Source of the DNA: Ancylobacter sonchi | GTDB lineage: Bacteria > Pseudomonadota > Alphaproteobacteria > Rhizobiales > Xanthobacteraceae | Reading direction: 5' to 3' | Assembly (NCBI RefSeq): GCF_018390695.1 | Contig: NZ_JAHBGF010000046.1 | Location: 186,001 to 250,000 of the forward strand | DNA length: 64,000 nucleotides | Shown here: piece after piece, positions 25,706 to 32,603 of the stretch | How the letters are laid out: each line of letters starts with the position of its first letter | Numbering within the stretch: the first letter of the stretch is position 1 | Translations under genes and position numbers: made by a program | The notes under the pieces: model-generated | Database searches by the model: none | What the model was told of the DNA's origin: nothing | The model's input: only the letters and a program-made list of their open reading frames with translations

Positions 25706-26218
25706 TCACGTCTCGGTCAGCTTGCGCACGTCCGCCAGCGGCAGCGGGCGCAGGCCCTTGCCGTCGAAATAGACGAAGCGCAGCTGCTGGCGGCGCGACA
25801 CCATGGCTTTCGGCAACGGATCGTAGCGGAAGCTGCCGCCGCCCAGATGCGGCATCACCGCCCCGACATCGGTGGCGGCGTTGCTCTCGACACGCAACAG
25901 GCTGACGCGGGCGCCGTCCTCGGTGATGGCGTCGAACGGCACGCGGGCGAGGCGCAGGAAGCTGGTCGGGTCGGAAGCGGCCGCGAAGCCCTCGACGAAG
26001 GCCTGCTCGACGAGGTCGAGATCCGGCTCCTCGTGATGGTGCTCCTCCGGCGGCGGCGCATCGGGCAGGTGCGGCGTCTGCCACTGGGCGACGTGCGAGG
26101 GGCCGTGGCCGTGATTGTGGCCGGAGGCGTGGGAGTGGGAATGGCTGTGAGCGTGCCCGTGGGAATGGCCGCCGGCGCCGTGGTCGTGATGATGGTCGTG
26201 ATCGTGGCCGCGATGCAT
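25706..26218 (-). CDS. Very His-rich protein downstream of guanidine hydrolase gene (putative metal store or chaperone)
   Basis: 170 residues. The first 42 contain 18 His in HDHDHHHDHG and HSHGHAHSHSHSH runs, with another HHH cluster near residue 60, a composition that binds nickel, cobalt or zinc. Residues about 65-170 form a small globular domain (LVEQAFVEGFAAASDPTSFLRLARVPF, LLRVESNAATD, LRFVYFDGKG) that I do not recognise. There is no signal peptide, so it acts in the cytoplasm. It follows the guanidine hydrolase gene in the same direction after 298 bases of hairpin-rich repeat. Known Ni-dependent guanidine hydrolase uses HypA/HypB-like helpers (GhaA, GhaB), absent here. This protein may do that job; this is inference. 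Confidence 0.75.
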   Translation of the reverse strand: MHRGHDHDHHHDHGAGGHSHGHAHSHSHSHASGHNHGHGPSHVAQWQTPHLPDAPPPEEHHHEEPDLDLVEQAFVEGFAAASDPTSFLRLARVPFDAITEDGARVSLLRVESNAATDVGAVMPHLGGGSFRYDPLPKAMVSRRQQLRFVYFDGKGLRPLPLADVRKLTET

Positions 26219-26240
26219 GACTGATTTCCTTTTGTTTCCC

Positions 26241-26470
26241 TCTCCCCGCCCGAACCCGGCCGTTGCCGCGTTCGGTTCTGGCGAGGCCTAAGCCGGAAAC
26301 ATCCGGCTTAGGCGGAGAGGTGGCCCGCGCAGCGGGTCGGTGCGGTGCGGCGCGTTTGCGGAAGGTCGAGGACCCCTCACCCCACCCCTCTCCGCCGACT
26401 TCGGATGCATCCGAAGTCGGCCACTCTGAGTGCGAAATTCGGCAGCAGCCGAGTTCCGTGTGGGGAGAAG
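26241..26470. repeat. Intergenic hairpin repeat, block A
   Basis: The 298 bases between the guanidine hydrolase and His-rich genes hold a row of hairpins. One is a 12-bp perfect stem at 26286-26313 (arm GCCTAAGCCGGA, loop AACA). Another is a perfect 26-base palindrome at 26395-26420 (arm CCGACTTCGGAT). Weaker ones have cores GGC-CGTT-GCC (about 26251-26275) and GGC-AGCA-GCC (about 26437-26453). CCCTCTCC and GGGGAGAAGG blocks flank them. Related hairpins recur near 37.7 kb and 52.1-52.3 kb. No gene is visible here. Confidence 0.8.
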
Positions 26471-26516
26471 GAGCTTTCCAGCGTGCGTGCCGCTCCGAGG
26501 AGGGGGGAGGGTTCGC

Positions 26517-27722
26517 TCAGAAGCTCACCGGCTTGTCGATGATGTGCTTGTGCGAGCCGAGCTTGCCATGCGCCAGCATCGAGCCCAGCGCCTCGACCAC
26601 CACGCGGGTGCCGAACAGCGCGGTGATGTCGGAGGTGTCGTAGGGCGGCGAGACCTCAACCACTTCCAGCCCGCACAGGCCTTCGGCGGCGACGAGGCCG
26701 AGGATCTTCAGCGCCTCGCGCGGCAGGAAGCCGCCCGGCTCCGGCCAGCCGGTGCCCGGCACGAAGCCGCAATCGATGCTGTCGACGTCGAAGGAGATGT
26801 AGACCGCGTCGGCGTCCTTCCAGGCGAGCTCGAGCGCGATCTCGGCGGTCTTCTCCAACCCGATCTTCTCGATGTCGTCGATGGTCAGCACGTTGGTGCC
26901 GCGCTTGCGGGCTTCCTGCACGCCGTAGCGCGGAACCTGCCAGCCGCCGATGCCGAGCTGCACGAGGTTCTTCGGCGAGACGTTCGGCAGGTTGGTCGCC
27001 CAGTACCACGGCGTGGTGTGCATCCGCTCGTCGAGATCCTTCTCCTGGATGTCGATGTGGCGGTCGAAATGGATGATGCCGATACGCTTCGAGGTACATT
27101 CGGCGATGCCGCGCACGCAGGGAAAGCCGATCGAGTGGTCGCCACCCAGCATGATCGGCAGCGCGCCGGAGGAGAAGACGTGGCTGACGCCCTTGGAGAT
27201 CTGGTCGAAGCTCTTCTCCAGATTGGCGGGGATGGTGAACACGTCGCCGACGTCGCACAGCGTCATCTGCTCGCGCAGGTCGACGCCGAGCTCATAGTTG
27301 TAGGGTGTGTACAGCGCCGAGATGCGGCGGATGCCCTGCGGCCCGAAGCGGGTGCCGGGGCGGTAAGTCGTTCCCGAGTCGAACGGAATGCCCAGCACGG
27401 CGGCATCGTATTTGCCGACATCGCGGACGTTCTCGACGTAAGGGGCCTTCATGAAGGTGTTGATGCCGGCGAAATGCGGCAGCTCGCCGCGCGCGAAGGT
27501 CGGGATCGACTTGTCGTTGATCGAATCGGCGCCGGGCAGGCCCATGTCGAGGGCCCATTTCTGCTCCTTGCGCCAGCCGTCCTCGGAGAGCTTCTCCTCG
27601 GATTCCAGCGCCTTCCAGCCCTGCATCCCCTTGATCTCGAAATTGGGATGGTGGCGGCGGCGGCGGGCCGGTGCCGGGGCAAGGCCGGCGAAACGGGTCG
27701 AACGGGTGGGATGGGAACGCAT
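26517..27722 (-). CDS. gdmH: Arginase-superfamily guanidine hydrolase (GdmH type, Ni-dependent)
   Basis: 401 residues, predicted to hydrolyse guanidine to urea and ammonia. All binuclear metal ligands of the arginase/agmatinase fold are present: His196 in GGDHS, Asp220, His222 and Asp224 in HFDRHID, Asp312 and Asp314 in SFDVDSID. Two traits separate it from agmatinase: a long N-terminal region of about 100 residues, and Trp326 in GTGWPEPGG where agmatinases have Thr. I believe this corresponds to the guanidine-binding Trp of cyanobacterial GdmH. An AAGGAG site 8 bases before the ATG fixes the start. A guanidine-I riboswitch lies in its leader, which is the strongest functional evidence. Agmatinase or guanidinobutyrase remain less likely alternatives. 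Confidence 0.85.
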   Translation of the reverse strand: MRSHPTRSTRFAGLAPAPARRRRHHPNFEIKGMQGWKALESEEKLSEDGWRKEQKWALDMGLPGADSINDKSIPTFARGELPHFAGINTFMKAPYVENVRDVGKYDAAVLGIPFDSGTTYRPGTRFGPQGIRRISALYTPYNYELGVDLREQMTLCDVGDVFTIPANLEKSFDQISKGVSHVFSSGALPIMLGGDHSIGFPCVRGIAECTSKRIGIIHFDRHIDIQEKDLDERMHTTPWYWATNLPNVSPKNLVQLGIGGWQVPRYGVQEARKRGTNVLTIDDIEKIGLEKTAEIALELAWKDADAVYISFDVDSIDCGFVPGTGWPEPGGFLPREALKILGLVAAEGLCGLEVVEVSPPYDTSDITALFGTRVVVEALGSMLAHGKLGSHKHIIDKPVSF

Positions 27723-27724
27723 CA

Positions 27725-27769
27725 GGTTCTCTCCTTGCGATCAGTCCTTGCGACCGGTCCTGGAGAACC
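27725..27769 (-). promoter_or_regulatory. Possible ribosome-site hairpin of the riboswitch leader
   Basis: On the minus strand GGTTCTC (27763-27769) is fully complementary to GAGAACC (27725-27731), which overlaps the end of the AAGGAG ribosome site of gdmH. Pairing would partly hide the site. A second alternative pair is GGGAGG at the aptamer end (27815-27820) with CCCTCC at 27784-27789. Together they could form an expression platform that switches translation or termination. Confidence 0.5.
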
Positions 27770-27814
27770 CTTCGGGATGAGCCGGAGGGTCACGCCGCGA
27801 ACCGCTCGCGCGAG

Positions 27815-27930
27815 CCTCCCGGGCTTTTATCCCGCCGTGGACCCGGCGAATGTGGTGGAACGAGGTTCCCCGCCGGGCTGTCCCTCTCGGCCCAGACGCA
27901 TCGCGAACGATGCCGGAACCCTAGGGACAC
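27815..27930 (-). promoter_or_regulatory. Guanidine-I (ykkC) riboswitch aptamer
   Basis: On the minus strand, in the leader of gdmH, the conserved ykkC blocks appear in correct order: CTAGGGTTCCG (27914-27924), GGGCCGAGAGG (27883-27893) and GGGATAAAAGCCCGGGAG (within 27815-27835). GGTTCC of the first block can pair with GGAACC about 45 bases further on, as in the long first helix. The gene controlled is a guanidine-hydrolase type enzyme, so the guanidine-binding subtype 1 is far more likely than the ppGpp or PRPP subtypes of the same RNA family. The aptamer ends about 92 bases before the gdmH start. Confidence 0.93.
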
Positions 27931-28054
27931 TGAAACGATATCCGGGGTCGCGGCGGATCGGAAGCCCTGATTTGCCGAACCGGCCGGAAGCGGCGCGTGT
28001 TTTCGCGGTAAGCTGGATCGGTATGTCGTTTGGGTTGGAAACGGAGTTCCGCGC

Positions 28055-28693
28055 ATGCTCAGGCTCGACCACCTCACCGTCATCGCGCCGACTTTGAGCG
28101 AGGGGGTTGCGCATGTCCGGGACTGCCTCGGCCTCGACGTGCCGTTCGGGACTCGTCACCACTACATGGGAACCCACAATCACCGGCTTCAGCTCGGCAA
28201 CGCGATCTATCTGGAGATCGTCGCGCTCGATCCGGCGGGGACAGATCCCGGCCGGGCACGCTGGTTCGGTCTCGACAATCAGGAACAGGTCCGGTCGGAC
28301 TGGAACGAGGGCCGTCGCCTGAGAGGGTGGGTGGCAAACACCGATGTCATCGATCCCGTTGTGGCGGCATATGGCACGATGTTCGGCGACAAGGTTTCGC
28401 TTCCTGCGGAAAGCCCGACCTTCGATTTCACCATCCCGTCCGATGGCTCGCTTCCCCTTGGCGGCGCGCTTCCCTCCATCATCGACCACAGGGGCGATAC
28501 GGCCTACATCGCCTCGATCCCGGATCTGGAGGCGCGCCTGACATCCTTCACGCTCGACCACCCGGATCCCGCCGCCATCGCGACGCTCCACCGCGAACTC
28601 GCCATCGAGCCGAGGCTGGAGATCGTCCGCGGCCGCGACATTCGCTATCGGGCGCTGATCCAGACGCCGGGCGGATTGAAGGAACTGACCTGA
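28055..28693 (+). CDS. VOC superfamily (glyoxalase-like) protein
   Basis: 212 residues with the vicinal-oxygen-chelate plan. MLRLDHLTVIAPTLSEGVAHVRDCLGLDVPFG gives the first beta-alpha-beta-beta-beta unit with a metal-type His, and HNHRLQLGNAIYLEIVALDP follows. A second unit begins near residue 90. It resembles the glyoxalase-like domain 3 group, whose members have unknown substrates. The ATG follows an ACGGAG site. It diverges from the guanidine riboswitch leader, with about 124 bases between its start and the aptamer. No link to guanidine can be shown. Confidence 0.78.
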   Translation: MLRLDHLTVIAPTLSEGVAHVRDCLGLDVPFGTRHHYMGTHNHRLQLGNAIYLEIVALDPAGTDPGRARWFGLDNQEQVRSDWNEGRRLRGWVANTDVIDPVVAAYGTMFGDKVSLPAESPTFDFTIPSDGSLPLGGALPSIIDHRGDTAYIASIPDLEARLTSFTLDHPDPAAIATLHRELAIEPRLEIVRGRDIRYRALIQTPGGLKELT

Positions 28694-28724
28694 CCGCGAC
28701 CGCCCGGCGACAAATGCATTGAAT

Positions 28725-28764
28725 CGTCATCCCGGCCGACGCAGGCGGCGTGGCCGGGATGACG
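28725..28764. terminator. Bidirectional terminator-like hairpin
   Basis: A 13-bp perfect stem, CGTCATCCCGGCC with GGCCGGGATGACG, and a 14-base loop lie between the converging VOC and hupE genes. There is no long T-run. Such CGTCATCCCGG hairpins are common between converging genes in rhizobial-type genomes. Confidence 0.6.
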
Positions 28765-28784
28765 GGCAGGTGCGGGTGAGGCGA

Positions 28785-29399
28785 TCAGATGACGCCGGAC
28801 AGCAGGCCGAGGCCGGCTACCGCCACCACGGCGCCGAGCGCCTGGGTGAGGCGCGGCGCGCGGGCTTCGCCGAGCTTGCCGACGGCGAGGCCGAGGCCGA
28901 CGCCGACAAAATGCAGCGCCGCCGTGGCGAGCATGAAGCCGGCGGCATAGGCGAGGCCGGAGGCGTCGGCCGGCATTTCGGTGCCGTGGGCGTGGCCGTG
29001 GAACACGGCGAAGAAGCCGACCAGCGCCATGGCGACGCCGAGCGGCGCGTTCTTCCAGCCCATGGCGACCACGAGGCCGAGCGCCACGATGGAGCCGAGG
29101 ATGCCGAACTCGACGAAGGGCAGGCCGATGCCGGCCATGCCGAGCGCGCCGCCGACCGCCATCAGCGCCACGAAGGTCGCCGGCACCGCCCAGATGGCGC
29201 GGCCGCCGAGCTGGGCGGCGAAGATGCCGACCGCCACCATGGCCAGCACGTGGTCGAGGCCGCCGATCGGGTGGGCGAAGCCGTGCACGAGGCCGGCGGC
29301 GCCTTCATGGCCGGGATGGGCGAAGGCGAGGGCGGGAGACAGCGCGAAGACGGCGGTAAGCGCGGCGCGGCGCAGCTGGGACGAAACGGCGTTCGACAT
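28785..29399 (-). CDS. hupE: HupE/UreJ-family nickel permease
   Basis: 204 residues: a signal peptide ending near AFAHPGHE, then about six membrane segments. The family motif HPIGGLDH is at residues 43-50 and a second His-rich motif FHGHAHGTEMP near residue 133; both are thought to carry the metal. HupE/UreJ proteins move Ni2+ (sometimes Co2+) across the inner membrane. No hydrogenase or urease genes are present in the window. A NikR operator lies 75-102 bases before its start and nikR is the next gene upstream, so repression by excess nickel is expected. Confidence 0.9.
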   Translation of the reverse strand: MSNAVSSQLRRAALTAVFALSPALAFAHPGHEGAAGLVHGFAHPIGGLDHVLAMVAVGIFAAQLGGRAIWAVPATFVALMAVGGALGMAGIGLPFVEFGILGSIVALGLVVAMGWKNAPLGVAMALVGFFAVFHGHAHGTEMPADASGLAYAAGFMLATAALHFVGVGLGLAVGKLGEARAPRLTQALGAVVAVAGLGLLSGVI

Positions 29400-29473
29400 G
29401 ACAACCCCTGTGGAACAGGCAGGCCGCCTTCGGGAAAGACCCGGTGCGCGAGAATCCCGGTGCGTACGTCTGC

Positions 29474-29501
29474 GTATGATGATTTGACCAAATCAGCATA
29501 C
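29474..29501. promoter_or_regulatory. NikR operator upstream of hupE
   Basis: GTATGA at 29474-29479 and GCATAC at 29496-29501 are separated by exactly 16 bases, matching the NikR site GTATGA-N16-TCATAC with one mismatch. The spacer TGATTTGACCAAATCA is itself a near-perfect dyad (TGATTTG/CAAATCA). The site lies between nikR and hupE, both on the minus strand, and would give hupE its own nickel-repressed promoter. Confidence 0.85.
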
Positions 29502-29550
29502 GTCCGGGGTAGTGCGGGTCAATCAGCTTTTTGCGAGCGCGAAGACTTTT

Positions 29551-30036
29551 TCACCGGGAGTGAACATGGTCGTGCGGGTGCCCGTGACCATGCTCATGCC
29601 CGTGCCCCTGCGCGGACGCTTCCTCGCCGGCCGGTACCAGATGCAAATTGCCGTAGCGCACGCCGCGCTGGGTGACGACGGTGTCGGCCAGCTGCTTCAC
29701 CTCATCCGCCGGCCCGCGCAGCACCGAGACCTCGAGGCAGGTGCCGTGGTCGAGATGTACGTGCAGCGAGGCGACGGTGAGATCGTGATGCCCGTGCTGC
29801 ACCTGGGTGAGGCGGCGCGCCAGCTCGCGCTTCTCGTGATCATAGACATAGCTCAGCGTGGCGATGCAGGGCTGCCTGTTCGCGTCCTCGTCGGCCGCCG
29901 GCGCCTCCTCCATGCCGAGCGCGGTGCGCAGCGCATCGCGGATCGCCTCGGAGCGGTTCTCATAACCGCGTCGCGCGGCATGGGCGTCGAGGGCGGCGAG
30001 CAGCGCGTCGTCGATGGTCACGGTCACGCGCTGCAT
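29551..30036 (-). CDS. nikR: Nickel-responsive regulator NikR, with His-rich tail
   Basis: 161 residues. N-terminal ribbon-helix-helix (MQRVTVTIDDALLAALDAHAARRGYENRSEAIRDALR) plus a C-terminal ACT-like nickel domain. The square-planar nickel ligands are visible: His92, His94 and Cys100 in LHVHLDHGTC, with the fourth His from the HGHH segment around residue 81. The tail after residue 140 (HGHEHGHGHPHDHVH) is an additional His-rich extension not needed for the core fold and could scavenge metal. It controls the adjacent hupE through the operator in between. The upp gene lies 21 bases upstream of it, reading the same strand. Confidence 0.94.
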   Translation of the reverse strand: MQRVTVTIDDALLAALDAHAARRGYENRSEAIRDALRTALGMEEAPAADEDANRQPCIATLSYVYDHEKRELARRLTQVQHGHHDLTVASLHVHLDHGTCLEVSVLRGPADEVKQLADTVVTQRGVRYGNLHLVPAGEEASAQGHGHEHGHGHPHDHVHSR

Positions 30037-30057
30037 GGTTCCCTCGCTCTGGAGCGT

Positions 30058-30720
30058 TCACTTGGTGCCGAAGATGCGGTCTCCGGCGTCGCCGATACCC
30101 GGCACGATATAGCCGTGGTCGTTGAGATGGCTGTCAACCGCCGCCGTGTAGACCGGCACGTCGGGATGCGCCTCGTGGAACACCTTCAGCCCTTCCGGCG
30201 CGGCGATGAGGCAGACGAACTTGATCGACTGGCAGCCGGCGGCCTTCACCTGGTCGACCGCCGCCGCCGCCGAATTGCCGGTGGCCAGCATCGGATCGAG
30301 CACGATGGCGGTGCGCTCGGAAATGTCGCGCGGCAGCTTGAGATAATATTCCACCGCCTGCAGCGACACCGGGTCGCGGTAGAGGCCGACATGGCCGACG
30401 CGGGCGGCGGGCAGGATTTCCAGCATGCCTTCGAGGATGCCGCCGCCGGCGCGCAGCACGGAGACGAGGCAGAGCTTCTTGCCGGACAGGATCGGCGCCT
30501 GCATCGTCGTCAGCGGCGTCTCGATCTCGGTCATCTCCAGCGGCATGTCGCGCGTCACCTCATAGGCGAGCAGCATGCTGATCTCGCGCAAGAGCAGCCG
30601 GAACTCGTTGGCCGGCGTGCGCGAGCGGCGCATCAGCGTCAGCTTGTGCTGGATCAGCGGATGATCGACCACGACGGTGGAGGGCGGGGCGGTGACGGGC
30701 GCGGTGTCGGTCGTGGTCAT
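30058..30720 (-). CDS. upp: Uracil phosphoribosyltransferase
   Basis: 220 residues, forming UMP and pyrophosphate from uracil and PRPP. The PRPP loop is [17 protein letters not shown] and the uracil-binding C-terminus is [17 protein letters not shown]. The ATG at 30720 is chosen; an upstream start would add 15 residues running into the promoter region. It diverges from urc1. In yeasts the uracil phosphoribosyltransferase Urc6 supplies UMP to the URC route, so here upp likely serves catabolism as well as salvage. Confidence 0.95.
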   Translation of the reverse strand: MTTTDTAPVTAPPSTVVVDHPLIQHKLTLMRRSRTPANEFRLLLREISMLLAYEVTRDMPLEMTEIETPLTTMQAPILSGKKLCLVSVLRAGGGILEGMLEILPAARVGHVGLYRDPVSLQAVEYYLKLPRDISERTAIVLDPMLATGNSAAAAVDQVKAAGCQSIKFVCLIAAPEGLKVFHEAHPDVPVYTAAVDSHLNDHGYIVPGIGDAGDRIFGTK

Positions 30721-30810
30721 GGGACGCTCGCTGAAGGCGGGGTGGGAGGCGGGACAGAGTCCCACAAGCTAGCGGAAACGCGAAGGGCGATACATTCCGC
30801 CGATACAAAT

Positions 30811-30830
30811 TTCGGACCAGTCCGTCCGAA
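30811..30830. promoter_or_regulatory. Dyad operator candidate between upp and urc1
   Basis: TTCGGACCAGTCCGTCCGAA contains two overlapping dyads: TTCGGAC/GTCCGAA around six bases, and CGGAC-CA-GTCCG. AAATT and AATTTT flank it. It lies in the 218-base divergent region of the uracil genes and has the form of a TetR- or GntR-type operator. The matching regulator is not in the window. Confidence 0.5.
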
Positions 30831-30938
30831 AATTTTCGCCTCCCGCCACCTACCCCCTTGCAGAACGTCACATAACGCGCTCACATTCAGTGCTTCCCGA
30901 GGACCGGCCGCCAAGGCCGGGCGAGAAGCGAGCCCATC

Positions 30939-32207
30939 ATGTCCGTCACTACCGGTTCCGGCGGTCGTTCCCGCAATCACATCGTCCTCACCTCCCATGG
31001 CGCGCCGACCGGCGTGTCCGCGAGCGCGCCGGTGCTCGACTGGGGCGCGCCGACGGCGCTCCAGCGCGGCCCGGTGGTCGCCACCCTCACCGATTCCAAG
31101 CGACGCAACGCCATCGGCACGCATGGCGGCGGCTACTCGGTGTATCGCGCGCTCGCCATCGCCGCCGGGGCACTGCCGGCCGACTTCAAGGCCGACCTCA
31201 CCAATACCGCGCCGTCCGACCTGATCGGACCGCACCCGCAATGGGCGGACCCGACCAAGATCGTCTCCATCGATCCCTATGGCCACATGGTCGGCGAAGC
31301 CTTCGCCGACCTCATCGCCGAGGGCGTCGACGTGCGCCCGACCATCGCCATCACCCGCGCCCATATCGACATGCCGGAGATCCGCGACGCCATCCGCGCC
31401 GGACGGCTGAAGATCGACGGCGACATCATCGGCCCCAAGGGCGACGTGCGCGTCACCAAGGCGGCGATCGATCCCGTCTGGTACCTGCCCGGCATCGCCC
31501 AGCGCTTCGGCATGGGCGAGGGCCAGCTGCGCCGGGCGCTGTTCGAATATACCGGCGGCATGTTCCCCGAACTGGTCACACGTGGCGACCTGAAGGTGTT
31601 CCTGCCGCCGATCGGCGGCATGACGCTCTACATGTTCGGCGATCCCTCGAAGATCGGCGACGGGGTGACCCCGATTGCCTGCCGCGTGCATGACGAGTGC
31701 AACGGCTCCGACGTGTTCTCCTCCGACATCTGCACCTGCCGGCCCTATCTCGCCCATGGCATCGAATTGTGCGTGGAGATGGCGCAGAAGGGCGGCACCG
31801 GCCTCGTGGTCTACAACCGCAAGGAAGGCCGGGCGCTCGGCGAGGTGACCAAGTTCCTCGTCTACAACGCACGCAAGCGGCAGGAGGGCGGCGACCTGCC
31901 GGAGACCTATTTCAAGCGCACCGAATGCGTCGCCGGTGTGCAGGACATGCGCTTCCAGGAACTGATGCCGGACGTGTTCCACTGGCTGGGCATCACCCAG
32001 ATCGACCGCTTCGCCTCGATGAGCGACATGAAGTTCAACGCGCTCGACCGCGCCGGTATCAAGGTGATCGAGCGGGTGGCGATCCCCGACGAGCTGATCC
32101 CGCAGGATGCCCGCGTCGAGATGGAGGCCAAGGTCTCGGCCGGCTATTACGGTGCCGGCTTCCAGAGCCAGTATGACGAGACGCAGGGGCGCGGGCTGAA
32201 GGAATAG
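30939..32207 (+). CDS. urc1: Urc1, GTP cyclohydrolase II-like protein of uracil catabolism
   Basis: 422 residues. The C-terminal half is RibA-like: CRVHDECNGSDVFSSDICTC keeps the zinc pattern C-x10-C-x-C of GTP cyclohydrolase II, and KEGRALGE matches the active-site loop. About 200 extra N-terminal residues (THGGGYSVYRALAIAAG and more) set it apart from riboflavin-pathway RibA and match the URC1 group, which is required for pyrimidine-ring breakdown through UMP. The reaction order is not fully settled in the literature. Its neighbours urc4 and upp complete the set, which makes this assignment much safer than ribA. Confidence 0.85.
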   Translation: MSVTTGSGGRSRNHIVLTSHGAPTGVSASAPVLDWGAPTALQRGPVVATLTDSKRRNAIGTHGGGYSVYRALAIAAGALPADFKADLTNTAPSDLIGPHPQWADPTKIVSIDPYGHMVGEAFADLIAEGVDVRPTIAITRAHIDMPEIRDAIRAGRLKIDGDIIGPKGDVRVTKAAIDPVWYLPGIAQRFGMGEGQLRRALFEYTGGMFPELVTRGDLKVFLPPIGGMTLYMFGDPSKIGDGVTPIACRVHDECNGSDVFSSDICTCRPYLAHGIELCVEMAQKGGTGLVVYNRKEGRALGEVTKFLVYNARKRQEGGDLPETYFKRTECVAGVQDMRFQELMPDVFHWLGITQIDRFASMSDMKFNALDRAGIKVIERVAIPDELIPQDARVEMEAKVSAGYYGAGFQSQYDETQGRGLKE

Positions 32208-32272
32208 GCCCGATCTCATCGTCCGCCTTGCGCTCGCGTGGGGCGGGCGATTTCACGAGGATAGAGGCGGAC

Positions 32273-32575
32273 ATGGCCGGCGACGACGAAGACTATGTGT
32301 ATGACGAGGCGACCGGCGAATGGCGCCCATCCTCGGAGATGAAGGCGCAAGCCGCTGCGGCCAGCGCGGCGCGCGACGCCTCCGGAACCGTGCTGGCGGA
32401 CGGGGATTCCGTGGTTCTCGTCAAGGACCTGAAGGTGAAGGGCGCCGGCCAGACGCTGAAGCAGGGCACGGTGATCCGCTCGATCCGCCTGACCGACAAT
32501 CCGGAGGAGATCGACTGCCGCCACGACAGCATCAAGGGCCTGGTGCTGCGCACGGAATTTGTGCGCAAGCGCTGA
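32273..32575 (+). CDS. PhnA-domain protein lacking the zinc ribbon
   Basis: About 100 residues. The C-terminal part DSVVLVKDLKVKGAGQTLKQGTVIRSIRLTDNPEEIDCRHDSIKGLVLRTEFVRK is the PhnA/YjdM domain. The N-terminal CxxC zinc ribbon of full-length PhnA is replaced by an acidic, Cys-free stretch (GDDEDYVYDEATGEW). It lies between urc1 and urc4 and ends 28 bases before urc4, so it is probably cotranscribed. PhnA itself has no firm role despite its name; a link to uracil breakdown is suggested only by position. Confidence 0.8.
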   Translation: MAGDDEDYVYDEATGEWRPSSEMKAQAAAASAARDASGTVLADGDSVVLVKDLKVKGAGQTLKQGTVIRSIRLTDNPEEIDCRHDSIKGLVLRTEFVRKR

Positions 32576-32603
32576 CGCCGGCCACTCCCGAGAAGGACGA
32601 CGC

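Noticed and set aside
26517-27722. Agmatinase or arginase (speB, rocF)
   Set aside because: The guanidine-I riboswitch, the Trp in GTGWPEPGG and the long N-terminus argue for guanidine hydrolase; agmatinase is kept only as a minor alternative.
30939-32207. Riboflavin-pathway GTP cyclohydrolase II (ribA)
   Set aside because: The long N-terminal region and linkage to urc4 and upp fit Urc1; no other riboflavin gene is nearby.
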